Of a stretch of 64,000 bases of DNA, positions 43,021-51,967 are shown in pieces; the stretch's first letter is position 1; every line of letters begins with the position of its first letter. Both the position numbers and the translations under genes were made by a program. The notes beneath the pieces are model-generated. The model was not told the DNA's origin and did not search any database. It worked only from the letters and a program-made list of their open reading frames with translations. The stretch lies in contig CAVSME010000007.1 of the NCBI GenBank assembly GCA_963728985.1, positions 232,177-296,176 of the forward strand. Direction: 5' to 3'. Source of the DNA: DASXAI01 sp963728985. Lineage in GTDB: Bacteria; Actinomycetota; Acidimicrobiia; Acidimicrobiales; Ilumatobacteraceae.

Positions 43021-43548
43021 CTACACGCTCAACAACGCCATGATGTCGCGCTCGCCCAACCTGGCCCGGCCGCCGAGGACCACGAGCTCGATCACGAACC
43101 CCAGACCCACCACTTCCCCGCCCAAGCCTTCGACCAACCGCACCGCCGCCGTGGCCGTGCCGCCCGTGGCGAGCACGTCGTCGACGATCAGGATGCGCTC
43201 GCCCGGCATGACACCGTCGCGATGGATCTCCAGGATGTCGTTGCCGTACTCGAGCACGAACTCCTCACGGGCCACTTGCCACGGCAGCTTCCCGGCCTTG
43301 CGGGCGGGCACGAACGACGCCCCCATCCGGTAGGCGACTGGCGCGCCGACGATGAAGCCCCGGGCCTCGATGCCGAGCACCCGGTCGACGGGCACGCCGG
43401 CGAAGTGGTCGGCGATGGCATCGATGGCGAAGCGGAAGGCTTCGGCATCCCCCATGAGGGGGGTGAGGTCGCGGAACGTGACACCAGCCTGGGGGTAGTC
43501 CGGGATGTCCCGGATGTGGTTGGTGAGCCAGGCGGCATCAACTGCCAT
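43021..43548 (-). CDS. apt: adenine phosphoribosyltransferase
   Basis: 175 residues. HIRDIPDYPQAGVTFRDLTP at the N-terminus, RVLGIEARGFIVGAPVAYRM in the middle and the PRPP-binding ERILIVDDVLATGGTATAAV are diagnostic. It salvages adenine to AMP. ATG 43548 (MAVDAAWLTNHI) was chosen over an upstream start because it lies 4 bp after the antiporter stop and matches the family length. Apt-rel adjacency is widely conserved. Confidence 0.95.
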   Translation of the reverse strand: MAVDAAWLTNHIRDIPDYPQAGVTFRDLTPLMGDAEAFRFAIDAIADHFAGVPVDRVLGIEARGFIVGAPVAYRMGASFVPARKAGKLPWQVAREEFVLEYGNDILEIHRDGVMPGERILIVDDVLATGGTATAAVRLVEGLGGEVVGLGFVIELVVLGGRARLGERDIMALLSV

Positions 43549-43552
43549 CGAC

Positions 43553-44743
43553 TCAGGATAGGCGCGGGATCGCCTCGGCACGACGGTCAAGGGCCCGTGG
43601 GAGCAGCCTCGCCACCAGGCCCGAACGTGACGCCAGGATGGGCCCGAGCACGGCGAGGATCAACACGTACAGCCCGGTGAACGGCCCGAGGCGCTCGTCG
43701 AGGCCAGCCGCCAGTGCCAGGCTGGCGAGGATCAGCGAGAACTCCCCACGGGCCAGCACCGTCAGGCCCACGTTGGCGGCGGCGCGTCGGTCGCGGCGAC
43801 CGATCCAGGCCACGAGCATGCCGGCCACGAGGTTCAGCACCAGTGAGAGCGACGCCGCCAGCAGCACAGGTCCGGCCACGTCGCCGAACTCACCGGGGTC
43901 GATCGTGAGCCCGAACGTGAAGAAGAAGATGGCGGCGAAGGCGTCGCGCAGGGGCAACACCAGGTGCTCGACCCGATCCTTCACCGTCGTCTCGGCCACG
44001 ATGAGCCCGGCCAGGAATGCCCCGATGGCATCGGACACCCCCAACTCCTCGGCCAGCCCGGCTACGAGCACGGCGAGGCCGATGAACAAGATGGTGAGGA
44101 TCTCGTCGTCGTCAGTGCCGATGAGCCGGTCCACCCAACGACCGCCGAAGCGGGCCACGAGCACCAGCGTGATGAGGAAGCCGAACGCCACGGCGGCGTC
44201 CTTCACGGCGGCGCCGCCCGAGCTACCCGAGAGGATCGGTTGCAGCACGGCGAGGTACAAGGCCAGGAAGACGTCCTCGACCACGATGATCCCGAGGATC
44301 AGCGGGGTCTCCGGGTTGTTCAGCCGGTGCAGCTCGACGAGCAGCTTGGTGGCGATGGCCGACGACGAGATGCCGACGATGCCGGCGATCACCAAGGCCT
44401 CACGCCCTCCCCACCCGAGGGCGAAGCCAAGCACGACGCCGCCGCCGATGTTGAGGACGATGTAGGTCGCTCCCGCGGCAAGGAGGGAGCGGCCGCCACC
44501 GACGAGGTCGTCGAGCGAGAACTCGATGCCGAGGTGGAAGAGCAGCAGGATCAGCCCGAGCGAGGCCAGGACGCTGAGCGCGCCGGGCTGCTCGACGAGC
44601 ACGATGCCGGGCGTCTGGGGCCCGAAGATGATGCCCGCCGCCATGAACAGCGGGATGGTGGGCAGCCCGAACCGGCGCCCGATCCGAGCCATCAGCCCCG
44701 CAGCGAGGAAGGCCCCGCCGAGGGCGATCAGCGTGTGGCCCAC
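43553..44743 (-). CDS. CPA2-family cation:proton antiporter (KefB-like membrane part)
   Basis: 396 residues, about 12 membrane helices of the Na_H_Exchanger fold. PTIPLFMAAGIIFGPQTPGI, FHLGIEFSLDDLVGGGRSLL, ISSSAIATKLLVELHRLNNP, LGIIVVEDVFLALYLAVLQP (the conserved E-D pair) and VLARGEFSLILASLALAAGL are KefB/CPA2 landmarks. No C-terminal TrkA-N domain is attached, unlike E. coli KefB. Probably K+ or Na+ export in exchange for protons. GTG start (44741-44743); it lies between secF and apt and may share their transcript. Confidence 0.9.
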   Translation of the reverse strand: MGHTLIALGGAFLAAGLMARIGRRFGLPTIPLFMAAGIIFGPQTPGIVLVEQPGALSVLASLGLILLLFHLGIEFSLDDLVGGGRSLLAAGATYIVLNIGGGVVLGFALGWGGREALVIAGIVGISSSAIATKLLVELHRLNNPETPLILGIIVVEDVFLALYLAVLQPILSGSSGGAAVKDAAVAFGFLITLVLVARFGGRWVDRLIGTDDDEILTILFIGLAVLVAGLAEELGVSDAIGAFLAGLIVAETTVKDRVEHLVLPLRDAFAAIFFFTFGLTIDPGEFGDVAGPVLLAASLSLVLNLVAGMLVAWIGRRDRRAAANVGLTVLARGEFSLILASLALAAGLDERLGPFTGLYVLILAVLGPILASRSGLVARLLPRALDRRAEAIPRLS

Positions 44744-44752
44744 TCGACCCGG

Positions 44753-45925
44753 CTACCGGCGCTTCTTCTTGCGGGGGCGGGGCGGGTGGGTGAACCCACC
44801 GGTGCTCGATGCCGCGGGCGCCGCGGCCGCGGCGGTCGGGGCGGGGCTGCTCGAGCGGGTGGGGGTCGGAGCGCCAGCCATGGCGGGAGCGGCGGCCGCG
44901 GCCGGCGCCGGCACGTCGGCATTGCGCCTGGCCCGATCCGCGATGGCCTTCCACTTGGGCTCACGCGCCTTGAGCATGGCCAGGATGGGCGTGGCGATGA
45001 AGATCGACGAGTACGAGCCCGTGATCAAGCCGACGAGCAGCGCCAAGGCGAAGTCCTGCAACGCCACCGCACCGAGGATCCACGAGCCCACCACGAGCAG
45101 AGACAGGACCGGCAGCACGGCGGCGAGGCTCGTGTTGAGCGAGCGCATCAGGGTCTGGTTCATCGACAGGTTGACGATCTCGGTGTAGGTCGTGCGCCCG
45201 CCGCCGTAGCGCTTCGTGTTCTCGTGGACCTTGTCGAACACGACGATCGTGTCGTAGAGGGAGAAGCCGAGGATGGTCAGGAAGGCCACGACGGTCTCCG
45301 GGGTCACCTGGAACCCGAAGATCGAGTAGATGCCCACGCTGATGAAGACGTCGTGGATCACGGCGAGTATGGCGGCGATGGCCATGCGCCACTCGAACCG
45401 GATCGAGATGTACAGCGCGATGGCGATGAAGAAGAAGATGAGCGCGCGGACGGCTTTCTTGGTGATGTCGCTGCCCCACGATGCGCTCACCGACTTGACG
45501 CTGACCTCCTCGGGCGCCACGCCCGCCTTGGCGGCAAGGTCGTTGCGCACCTTCGTCTGCACGTCCGCCGTCTGGGCGCCGACCTGGATGCGGATGCGGC
45601 TCGTGCCGCCGGCCAGCGTCTGGATCTTGGCGTCGTCGACGTTGATGCCATCGGCCGCCAGCACGCTGCGGGCGCCTTCGGTGTTCATGCCGTTGGCCTC
45701 TGGCACCACCCAGGCGACACCACCCTCGAAGTCGATGCCGAGGTTGAGCCCGCGGGTGACCAGCGACAGCAGCGAGACGAGGATGATCACGCCGGAGATG
45801 ATGTAGCCGATGCGCCGCTTACCGACGAAGTCGTACGACGTCTCGCCGTGGTAGAGCCGGTGCCACAGGCGTCCCTGGGCCGGCGGCCTCGGGGTGATGA
45901 CCGGGCGATCTTCCGTGGTGGTCAT
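44753..45925 (-). CDS. secF: protein translocase subunit SecF
   Basis: 390 residues. SYDFVGKRRIGYIISGVIIL at helix 1, GLNLGIDFEGGVAWVVPEAN (the conserved GxDFxGG), then the five C-terminal helices with FLTILGFSLYDTIVVFDKVH, ENTKRYGGGR and MNQTLMRSLNTSLAAVLPVL. It works with SecD to pull exported proteins across the membrane using the proton gradient. The last 70 residues are Ala/Pro-rich and end in a basic RPRKKKRR tail, an actinobacterial feature. ATG 45925 overlaps the SecD stop (ATGA). Confidence 0.95.
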   Translation of the reverse strand: MTTTEDRPVITPRPPAQGRLWHRLYHGETSYDFVGKRRIGYIISGVIILVSLLSLVTRGLNLGIDFEGGVAWVVPEANGMNTEGARSVLAADGINVDDAKIQTLAGGTSRIRIQVGAQTADVQTKVRNDLAAKAGVAPEEVSVKSVSASWGSDITKKAVRALIFFFIAIALYISIRFEWRMAIAAILAVIHDVFISVGIYSIFGFQVTPETVVAFLTILGFSLYDTIVVFDKVHENTKRYGGGRTTYTEIVNLSMNQTLMRSLNTSLAAVLPVLSLLVVGSWILGAVALQDFALALLVGLITGSYSSIFIATPILAMLKAREPKWKAIADRARRNADVPAPAAAAAPAMAGAPTPTRSSSPAPTAAAAAPAASSTGGFTHPPRPRKKKRR

Positions 45926-47628
45926 GCGCCGGCCTCTCCGGCGACAGCAACGGCCTCGCCTTGCGTGATGCCGAACAGGTGCGTCCGCCCCCGGTAGAAG
46001 CGCGAGGTGCTGAGCATCACCACGGCCGGTCGGAGGAAGAAGTACGCCACGATGAGGTCGATGAGGGTGGACAGGCCGAGGAAGAAGGCGAACCCTCGCA
46101 CCGAGCCCACGGTGAGGTACCAGAGCAGCGCGGCGCCGATCAGCGACACGATGTCGGCGGCCAGGATGGTGCGCCAGGCGCCGGCCCAGCTGCGTTGCGC
46201 CGACGACCGGAAGGTGCGCCCGAGCCGGGCGTCGTCTTTCAATCGTTCGAAGTAGACGACGTACGAGTCGACGGTCACGCCGACCGACACGATGATGCCG
46301 GTGGCGCCGGCCAGCGTGAGGGCCAGTCCTCTGGTCTCGCCGAGCCAGGAGATCACCGCCCACAGGATGGCCGACGACAGCAGCACACCACCGAGGACCA
46401 CGAAGCCGAGGCTGCGGTAGTAGGCGAACATGAACACGATCACGAGGGCTACGCCGATGATGCCGGCGATCACGCCGGCGCGCAGCGTGTCCTTGCCCAG
46501 CGTGGCCGACACCGTCTCGGCCGTCGGCGCCTCGAACTGCACGGGCAGCTTGCCGTACTTGAGCACGAGGGCCAGGTCGTCGGCCTCCTTCTCGCTGAAG
46601 TTGCCGGAGATGGAGATCTGGTCGGCCGCGAACGGGCTGAAGGCGCTGTTGCCGGGCTGGATCTCGGGCGCCGACTTGACCGTGCCGTCAAGGGTGATGG
46701 CGACGAGCCCGCGGCCGCGAGAGCCGATGCCCGGGCAGTTCTGCGCGCCGTTGAAGCACTCCTCGGTGACCTTGTTCCAGGTGTCGATGCCGTTGGCGCC
46801 GCCCTTCATGTCCAGGCTCACCTGCCAGCCGTTCTGGAAGACGGCGTCGGCCCCGTCGATGGCGGAACCGGTGAGGAAGGCCGGGCCCAGCTGGTAGCGC
46901 CGCACCACGTTGCCCTTGTCGTCGAGCTCGGGCAGCACCACGACGTTGTTCACCGAGCTCGGATCGGCGTCGGCGGCGGCCGAGGTCGTGGCCAGCGTGG
47001 TGGTGGCGGTGGTGGGCACGGTGGTGGCGGTGGCCGGCGCCGTGGTGTCGGTTGGCGCGACCGTGGTGTCCGCGGGCGCCACCGTGGTGGGGCTGTCCTG
47101 CGCAGGAACGGGCCGGGCGTTGCCGGGGCCGCCCCCGGCCGCCGTCGTGGCCGTGGAGTCAGGCGTGACCGCCGCCGGCGCCGTCGTGTCGGTGGGCGCC
47201 GCCGTGGTGGCGACACCGGGACCAGCCGTCGTCGGCGTCGTGTCGACGATCGGGACCGGCGCGCTCTCGTCGGGCGACAGGATCTGCAGCACGGGGCGGA
47301 AGCGCAGCTCGGCGGTCTGGCCCACGAGCTGGAGGGCGCGGTCCTGATCCTTCACGCCGGGGAGATCCACCACGATGTTCTGGTCCTGGCGAGTGATCTC
47401 CGGTTCGGCCACGCCGAGGGCGTCGACGCGCTGGCGGATGATCTGGACGGCTTGGTCGAGCGAATCGCTGCTGGGGCTCGTGCCCGGCTTGGGCTCGAGC
47501 GTGACGGATACACCGCCCTGGAGGTCGAGACCGAGGTTCGGCGTGTCGCCCAAGCCGATGGTGAGCGCCAGCGCGCCGATGGCGACGACGACGATGCCGA
47601 TGAGCGAGATGAGGTTCCGCCGGCGCAT
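45922..47628 (-). CDS. secD: protein translocase subunit SecD with a Thr/Ala/Pro-rich insertion
   Basis: 568 residues. LGLDLQGGVSVTLEPKPGTS follows helix 1; IIRQRVDALGVAEPEITRQD, NIVVDLPGVKDQDRALQLVG and the C-terminal GKLPVQFEAPTAETVSATLG, TGIIVSVGVTVDSYVVYFER and AFFLGLSTLIDLIVAYFFLR are SecD hallmarks. Between residues about 120 and 220 lies a low-complexity stretch of repeated TTAAPTDTTAP-like units, placed in the extracytoplasmic P1 domain; shorter forms occur in other Actinobacteria. Start MRRRNLISLIG; overlaps secF by 4 bp and lies 3 bp after yajC. Confidence 0.95.
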   Translation of the reverse strand: MRRRNLISLIGIVVVAIGALALTIGLGDTPNLGLDLQGGVSVTLEPKPGTSPSSDSLDQAVQIIRQRVDALGVAEPEITRQDQNIVVDLPGVKDQDRALQLVGQTAELRFRPVLQILSPDESAPVPIVDTTPTTAGPGVATTAAPTDTTAPAAVTPDSTATTAAGGGPGNARPVPAQDSPTTVAPADTTVAPTDTTAPATATTVPTTATTTLATTSAAADADPSSVNNVVVLPELDDKGNVVRRYQLGPAFLTGSAIDGADAVFQNGWQVSLDMKGGANGIDTWNKVTEECFNGAQNCPGIGSRGRGLVAITLDGTVKSAPEIQPGNSAFSPFAADQISISGNFSEKEADDLALVLKYGKLPVQFEAPTAETVSATLGKDTLRAGVIAGIIGVALVIVFMFAYYRSLGFVVLGGVLLSSAILWAVISWLGETRGLALTLAGATGIIVSVGVTVDSYVVYFERLKDDARLGRTFRSSAQRSWAGAWRTILAADIVSLIGAALLWYLTVGSVRGFAFFLGLSTLIDLIVAYFFLRPAVVMLSTSRFYRGRTHLFGITQGEAVAVAGEAGA

Positions 47629-47631
47629 GGA

Positions 47632-47997
47632 CTACTTCTCGTCGTCGGTGGGATGCGCCGGATCGGTGGTCTCGGTGATCTCCGGCGTGGTGTCAGTGGT
47701 GGCCGGCGCGTCCTCCGCGACGTCGGCGGCCGCTGGTGCATCGGTGGTGGCGTCGACCTTCCGGGCGATGGCCCCCTTCGCCACCCGTACCTCGACGCCC
47801 TCGGCGATCTCCACCCACACGACGTCGCCCTCCATCGCCGTGATGAAGCCGTAGACGCCGGCCGTCGTGAGGACCTCGTCGCCTTCCTGGACCGCCGACA
47901 ACAGCGCCTGCTGCGCTCGCATCCGCTTCTGCTGGGGGCGGATCAGCATGAAGTACATGAGAACGATCAGCAGCAGGATCGGCAGGAGAGCGGCCAT
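47632..47997 (-). CDS. yajC: preprotein translocase subunit YajC
   Basis: 121 residues. One N-terminal helix (LLPILLLIVLMYFMLIRPQQ), the RPQQKRMRAQQALLSAVQEG sequence and GDEVLTTAGVYGFITAMEGD are diagnostic. The C-terminal 45 residues are acidic and Thr/Ala-rich (TTDAPAAADVAEDAPATTDT). ATG 47997 was chosen although no Shine-Dalgarno is visible; a TTG eight codons upstream is possible. First gene of the yajC-secD-secF operon. Confidence 0.93.
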   Translation of the reverse strand: MAALLPILLLIVLMYFMLIRPQQKRMRAQQALLSAVQEGDEVLTTAGVYGFITAMEGDVVWVEIAEGVEVRVAKGAIARKVDATTDAPAAADVAEDAPATTDTTPEITETTDPAHPTDDEK

Positions 47998-48040
47998 TCG
48001 TGGTCCAGACGTCGAGGGCAATGGGCTGAAAGATCGTACT

Positions 48041-48073
48041 CCTGGGGCCTGTGCCGGCAGGCGCAGCCCCAGG
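48041..48073 (-). terminator. hairpin between tgt and yajC
   Basis: CCTGGGGC (48041-48048) and GCCCCAGG (48066-48073) form an 8-bp stem, with CCTG/CAGG able to pair inside the loop. It lies about 45 bp past the tgt stop and before yajC, so it probably ends the queA-tgt transcript. Confidence 0.45.
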
Positions 48074-48117
48074 CCCGAGCGGCCACGACCAGGAGATGCG
48101 GCTGCGGGGGTCCCTGT

Positions 48118-49218
48118 TCACGCCCAGACAGCCAGCACCTCGGCGCGCACTGATGGGAACGTGCCCGCGGCGATGGCGGTTCCCATGCGTTCCATCAGGG
48201 CGAACGTCCAGGCCAGGTTGTGCAGCGAGACGAGGCGGGACGCACTCGGTTCGTTGACCAGGAACAGGTGCCGCAGGTAGCCGCGCGAGTGGCGCCGGCA
48301 CACCGGGCAGGCGCAGGCCGGGTCGAGCGCCTCGCCGGAGCGGGCGTGGCGGGCGTTGCGCAGGTGCACCTTCCCGCCGCCGGTCAGCGCGGTGCCGTGG
48401 CGGCCGAGGCGGGTGGGCAGCACGCAGTCGAACTGGTCGATGCCGAGGGCGACCGCCTCGACCAGCGAGGCCGGGTCACCCACACCCATGAGGTACCGGG
48501 GCCGGTCAGCGGGCAGCTCGGCCACGGCGGCGGCCAGCGCCGGTAGCATCTCCGCCCGGGTCTCGCCCACGGACAGCCCGCCGATGCCGTACCCGTCGAA
48601 GTCGAGGTCGACGGTACGGCGGGCCGAGTCGCTGCGCATCGTCTCGTCGATGCCGCCCTGGACGATGCCGAACAGCGCTTGGTCGGGTCGACGGTGCACG
48701 GCGCGGGCCCGCTTGGCCCATGCCGCCGTGCGCTCCACCGCCGCTCGAATCTCCTCGGCAGGTGCCGGCAGGCCGGGGCAGACGTCGAGCACCATCTGGA
48801 TGGTGGCGCCGAGCTGCTCCTGTATGGCGACCGCCGACTCCGGTGTGAGCCGGTGGCGGGAGCCGTCGTAGGTGGACCGGAACGTGACGCCGTCGTCGTC
48901 GACGTCGGGACCGAGTGAGAACACCTGGAAGCCGCCCGAGTCGGTGAGGGTGAGGCCGCCCCAACCGGCGAACGGCCCGACGCCGCCGAACCCGGCCACG
49001 ACGTCGGGCCCCGGCCGCAGCATCAGGTGGTAGGTGTTGGCCAGCACGATCTCAACGCCGAGGGCCTCGTAGTCGAGGGCGTCGAGGTACTTCACCGCAG
49101 CACGGGTCCCGACGGGCATGAAGCACGGCGTGCGGTACGAGCCGGCGGCCGTGCGGGCGACGCCCGTGCGGGCGGCGCCGTCGGTGGCGGCGATGTCGAT
49201 GGTGACGGGCGCGGTCAC
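48118..49218 (-). CDS. tgt: queuine/preQ1 tRNA-guanine transglycosylase
   Basis: 366 residues. Swaps guanine 34 of GUN-anticodon tRNAs for the queuosine precursor preQ1. TYHLMLRPGPDVVAGFGG, the general-base region LTLTDSGGFQVFSLG, GGLSVGETRAEMLPALAAAV and the nucleophile motif DQFDCVLPTRLGRHGTAL are present. The zinc site is ACACPVCRRHSRGYLRHLFL (three Cys and a downstream His). GTG 49218 overlaps the queA stop (GTGA), so queA and tgt are coupled. Confidence 0.96.
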   Translation of the reverse strand: MTAPVTIDIAATDGAARTGVARTAAGSYRTPCFMPVGTRAAVKYLDALDYEALGVEIVLANTYHLMLRPGPDVVAGFGGVGPFAGWGGLTLTDSGGFQVFSLGPDVDDDGVTFRSTYDGSRHRLTPESAVAIQEQLGATIQMVLDVCPGLPAPAEEIRAAVERTAAWAKRARAVHRRPDQALFGIVQGGIDETMRSDSARRTVDLDFDGYGIGGLSVGETRAEMLPALAAAVAELPADRPRYLMGVGDPASLVEAVALGIDQFDCVLPTRLGRHGTALTGGGKVHLRNARHARSGEALDPACACPVCRRHSRGYLRHLFLVNEPSASRLVSLHNLAWTFALMERMGTAIAAGTFPSVRAEVLAVWA

Positions 49219-50208
49219 GATGCGCGCTCAAGGAGCATGGCGTCGCCGAACGACAGGAAGCGGTACCCGTCGGCCAGCGCCGTGCCGTACAGATCCCGCC
49301 AGCGGGGCCCGATGAAGGCGTCGATCATCATCAGCAACGTGGTGCGGGGCAGGTGGAAGTTGGTGAGCAGCACGTCGACCAGTTGCCAGGGGAACGGCCG
49401 GCGGATGAACAACGTGGTGCGACCGCTGAGCGCACCCGTGACCGCCGCGCTCTCCAGCGCCCGCACGGTCGTGGTGCCGATGGCCACGACCCGCTCGGCG
49501 CGGCGGCAGGCGTCGAGCGTCTCGGGCGGCACCCGGTAGCGCTCGCTGTGCATCTGATGGTCGGCGGGGTCGGCCGCCGTCACGGGCTTGAACGTGTCCA
49601 GCCCGACCACCAGCTCGACCGCCGCCACCGCGATCCCCCGATCGGCCAGTGCACCGAGCACTGCGGGCGTGAGGTGGAGGCCGGCCGTCGGCGCCGCCAC
49701 CGATCCGGGCAGGCGGGCGTAGACGGTCTGGTAGCGCTCGGGGTCGTCGAGGGCGGTGCCGATGTAGGGCGGCAGCGGCACCTCGCCGTACCGCTCGAGG
49801 TCCGCTTCGGGCACGAGGAGCCGCACGCGACGCTGCGCACCGGTCCGCGGACCCACCTCCACGACGGGGGTGCCGTCGACGGCGTGGAGCACCTCGCCGT
49901 CGCGCAACTTGGCGCTCGGGCGCACCAGGGCCAGCCACGTGCCGTCGGCGGCGGGCTCCACGAGCAGCGCCTCGGCGGCGCCGCCGGTCGCCCGCCGCAC
50001 CCGCAGCCGAGCGGGGATCACCCTCGTCTCGTTGACGACGACCAGATCGCCCGGACGCAGCAGGCCGGGGAGGTCGCGGCACGTGGCGGTGGACCGGCGC
50101 CGCGCCCGGTCCCCGGTCGACGAGCAACCGGGCGCCGTCGCGAGGTTCGCTCGGCGTCTGGGCGATGGCGGCGGGCGGCAGGTCGTAGTCGTAGTCCGCC
50201 AGCCGCAT
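49215..50208 (-). pseudogene. queA: tRNA ribosyltransferase-isomerase QueA gene with a +1 frame break
   Basis: The first ~43 codons from ATG 50208 read MRLADYDYDLPPAAIAQTPS, EPRDGARLLVDRGPGAAPVH and RHV; after one surplus base near 50080 the other frame continues RDLPGLLRPGDLVVVNETRV, IPARLRVRRATGGAAEALLV, GLHLTPAVLGALADRGIAVA and LTNFHLPRTTLLMMIDAFIG to the stop at 49215. Joined, the two frames make a complete QueA of normal length, which adds the epoxyqueuosine ring to preQ1-tRNA. All motifs look functional, so a sequence insertion error is a serious possibility; otherwise the queuosine pathway stops at preQ1. Coupled to tgt. Confidence 0.85.
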
Positions 50209-50232
50209 GCGCACAGGGTACGGTCCGCCGCC

Positions 50233-50955
50233 ATGGCCACCGCCTCTGCCACTCCGTCTCGAACCGACACCGTCGTCGTGGGCGACGGCTCCTTCGACCT
50301 GCACGTCTGGCTCCCGGACGCCGGCAACGGCCCGGGCATCCTGCTGTTCCAGGAGATCTTCGGCGTCGGGCCCTACATCCGGGCCGTGGCCGAGCGCCTC
50401 GCCGGCCTCGGTTACGTCGTGGCCGCCCCCGACGTGTTCTGGCGCCGGCAGCGCAACTGGGAGGCCGGCCATGACGAGGCCGGACTGCAGGCGTCGATCG
50501 GGCTCGTGTCCAGCTTCGACTTCCCGCAGGGCGTGGCCGACTGCGTGGCCGCCCTCGAGCGGCTGCGGGCGCTGCCGGAGGTCACCGGCGGCACCGGCGT
50601 GATGGGCTTCTGCCTGGGCGGCACGCTGGCGTGGTTCGTGGCCGCCGCCGCCGATCCCGACGTAGCCGTGAGCTACTACGGCTCCGGCGTGGCCGGCGGG
50701 CTCGAGCAGGCCGGATCGGTCTCGTGCCCGGTCATCTTCCACTTCGGCGACAACGACCCGTACCTGCCCAACGAGCAGGTCGACGCCATCCGCGCCAGCG
50801 TGGGCGACCGGCCCGACGTCGAGATCCACGTGCAGGCGGGCGCCGGGCACGCGTTCGACAACCACGAGGCCGCCATGTTCTGGAACGAAGCGGCGGCCGC
50901 CGCCGCCTGGGAGCGCACCGTGGCATTCCTGCGGCAGCACCTGCCGGTCAGCTGA
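50233..50955 (+). CDS. dienelactone hydrolase family protein
   Basis: 240 residues, alpha/beta hydrolase with a Cys nucleophile: GTGVMGFCLGGTLAWFVAAA (G-x-C-x-G), acid in VIFHFGDNDPYLPNEQVDAI and His in VQAGAGHAFDNHEAAMFWNE. GPGILLFQEIFGVGPYIRAV forms the oxyanion hole and E-region of carboxymethylenebutenolidase-type enzymes. Substrate unknown. It is the only plus-strand gene in the 40-64 kb block, divergent from queA and overlapping the ruvB 3' end by 8 bp in a tail-to-tail arrangement. Confidence 0.92.
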   Translation: MATASATPSRTDTVVVGDGSFDLHVWLPDAGNGPGILLFQEIFGVGPYIRAVAERLAGLGYVVAAPDVFWRRQRNWEAGHDEAGLQASIGLVSSFDFPQGVADCVAALERLRALPEVTGGTGVMGFCLGGTLAWFVAAAADPDVAVSYYGSGVAGGLEQAGSVSCPVIFHFGDNDPYLPNEQVDAIRASVGDRPDVEIHVQAGAGHAFDNHEAAMFWNEAAAAAAWERTVAFLRQHLPVS

Positions 50956-51967
50956 ACAGGTTGGGCGGGCCCCCCGGCGGGGTCATGTCGAGGTGCAGGT
51001 ACGCCGCCGGCGTGGCCACCCTCCCGCGCGAGGTGCGCATCAGTAGCCCCTGGGTGATGAGGAACGGTTCGTACACGTCCTCCACGGTCTCGGGCTCCTC
51101 CCCCACGCTGATGGCCAGCGTGGACAGCCCGACGGGGCCACCGTTGAAGTGCTTGCACAGGGCGCCGAGGATGGCGCGGTCCACCTTGTCGAGCCCGGCC
51201 TCGTCCACGCCGAACAGGGCCAGACCGGCGCGCGCCGTCGTGATGTCGATGGCGCCGCCGGCGCGAACCTCGGCGTAGTCACGCACCCGCCGTAGCAGGC
51301 GGTTGGCGATGCGGGGCGTGCCCCGGCTGCGCCCGGCGATCTCGGCCGCCCCCTCGTCGTCGACCTGGACGCCGAGGATGCCCGCCGCCCGGGTGACGAT
51401 GGCCTGGAGCTCACCGGCGTCGTAGTAGTCGAGCCGGGCCACGAGCCCGAAGCGGTCCCGCAGCGGGCCGGTGATGAGGCCCGTGCGCGTCGTCGCCCCG
51501 ACGAGCGTGAAGCGGGGCAGGGTGAGGCGGATGGACGACGCCGCCGGGCCTTTGCCCACCACGATGTCGAGCACGAAGTCCTCCATCGCGGGATAGAGGA
51601 TCTCCTCGACGGCGCGCGACAGCCGGTGGATCTCGTCGATGAAGAGCACGTCGCCCTCGTCGAGCTTGGTCAGGATGGCGGCGAGATCACCGGCCCGCTC
51701 CAGTGCCGGGCCCGACGTGATCTGGAGCTGGGCCGCCATCTCGGTGGCCACGATGCCGGCCAGGGTGGTCTTGCCCAGGCCCGGCGGGCCGGCCAGCAGC
51801 AGGTGGTCGGCGGCCTGGCCCCGCCGGCGAGCGGCCTCGAGGATGACCGAGAGGTGCTCCTTGACCTCGGTCTGGCCCACGAACTCGTCGAGGCGGTGGG
51901 GTCGGAGGCCGGCCTCGATGCTCAGCTCGTCGGCATCGGCGGCCGGATCGAGGAACTCGTCACGCAC
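50948..51967 (-). CDS. ruvB: Holliday junction branch migration helicase RuvB
   Basis: 339 residues. Walker A LLLAGPPGLGKTTLAGIVAT, Walker B VLFIDEIHRLSRAVEEILYP, sensor 1 region LVGATTRTGLITGPLRDRFG and a C-terminal winged helix ending EPFLITQGLLMRTSRGRVAT are all intact. Drives branch migration with RuvA. Overlaps the ruvA 3' end by 8 bp. Last gene of the ruvC-ruvA-ruvB operon. Confidence 0.97.
   Translation of the reverse strand: MRDEFLDPAADADELSIEAGLRPHRLDEFVGQTEVKEHLSVILEAARRRGQAADHLLLAGPPGLGKTTLAGIVATEMAAQLQITSGPALERAGDLAAILTKLDEGDVLFIDEIHRLSRAVEEILYPAMEDFVLDIVVGKGPAASSIRLTLPRFTLVGATTRTGLITGPLRDRFGLVARLDYYDAGELQAIVTRAAGILGVQVDDEGAAEIAGRSRGTPRIANRLLRRVRDYAEVRAGGAIDITTARAGLALFGVDEAGLDKVDRAILGALCKHFNGGPVGLSTLAISVGEEPETVEDVYEPFLITQGLLMRTSRGRVATPAAYLHLDMTPPGGPPNLFS

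Noticed and set aside
40871..43333. 820-codon frame antisense to relA and apt
   Set aside because: Shadow of two secure genes; composition is Arg/Val/His-rich as expected from antisense of GC-rich coding DNA.
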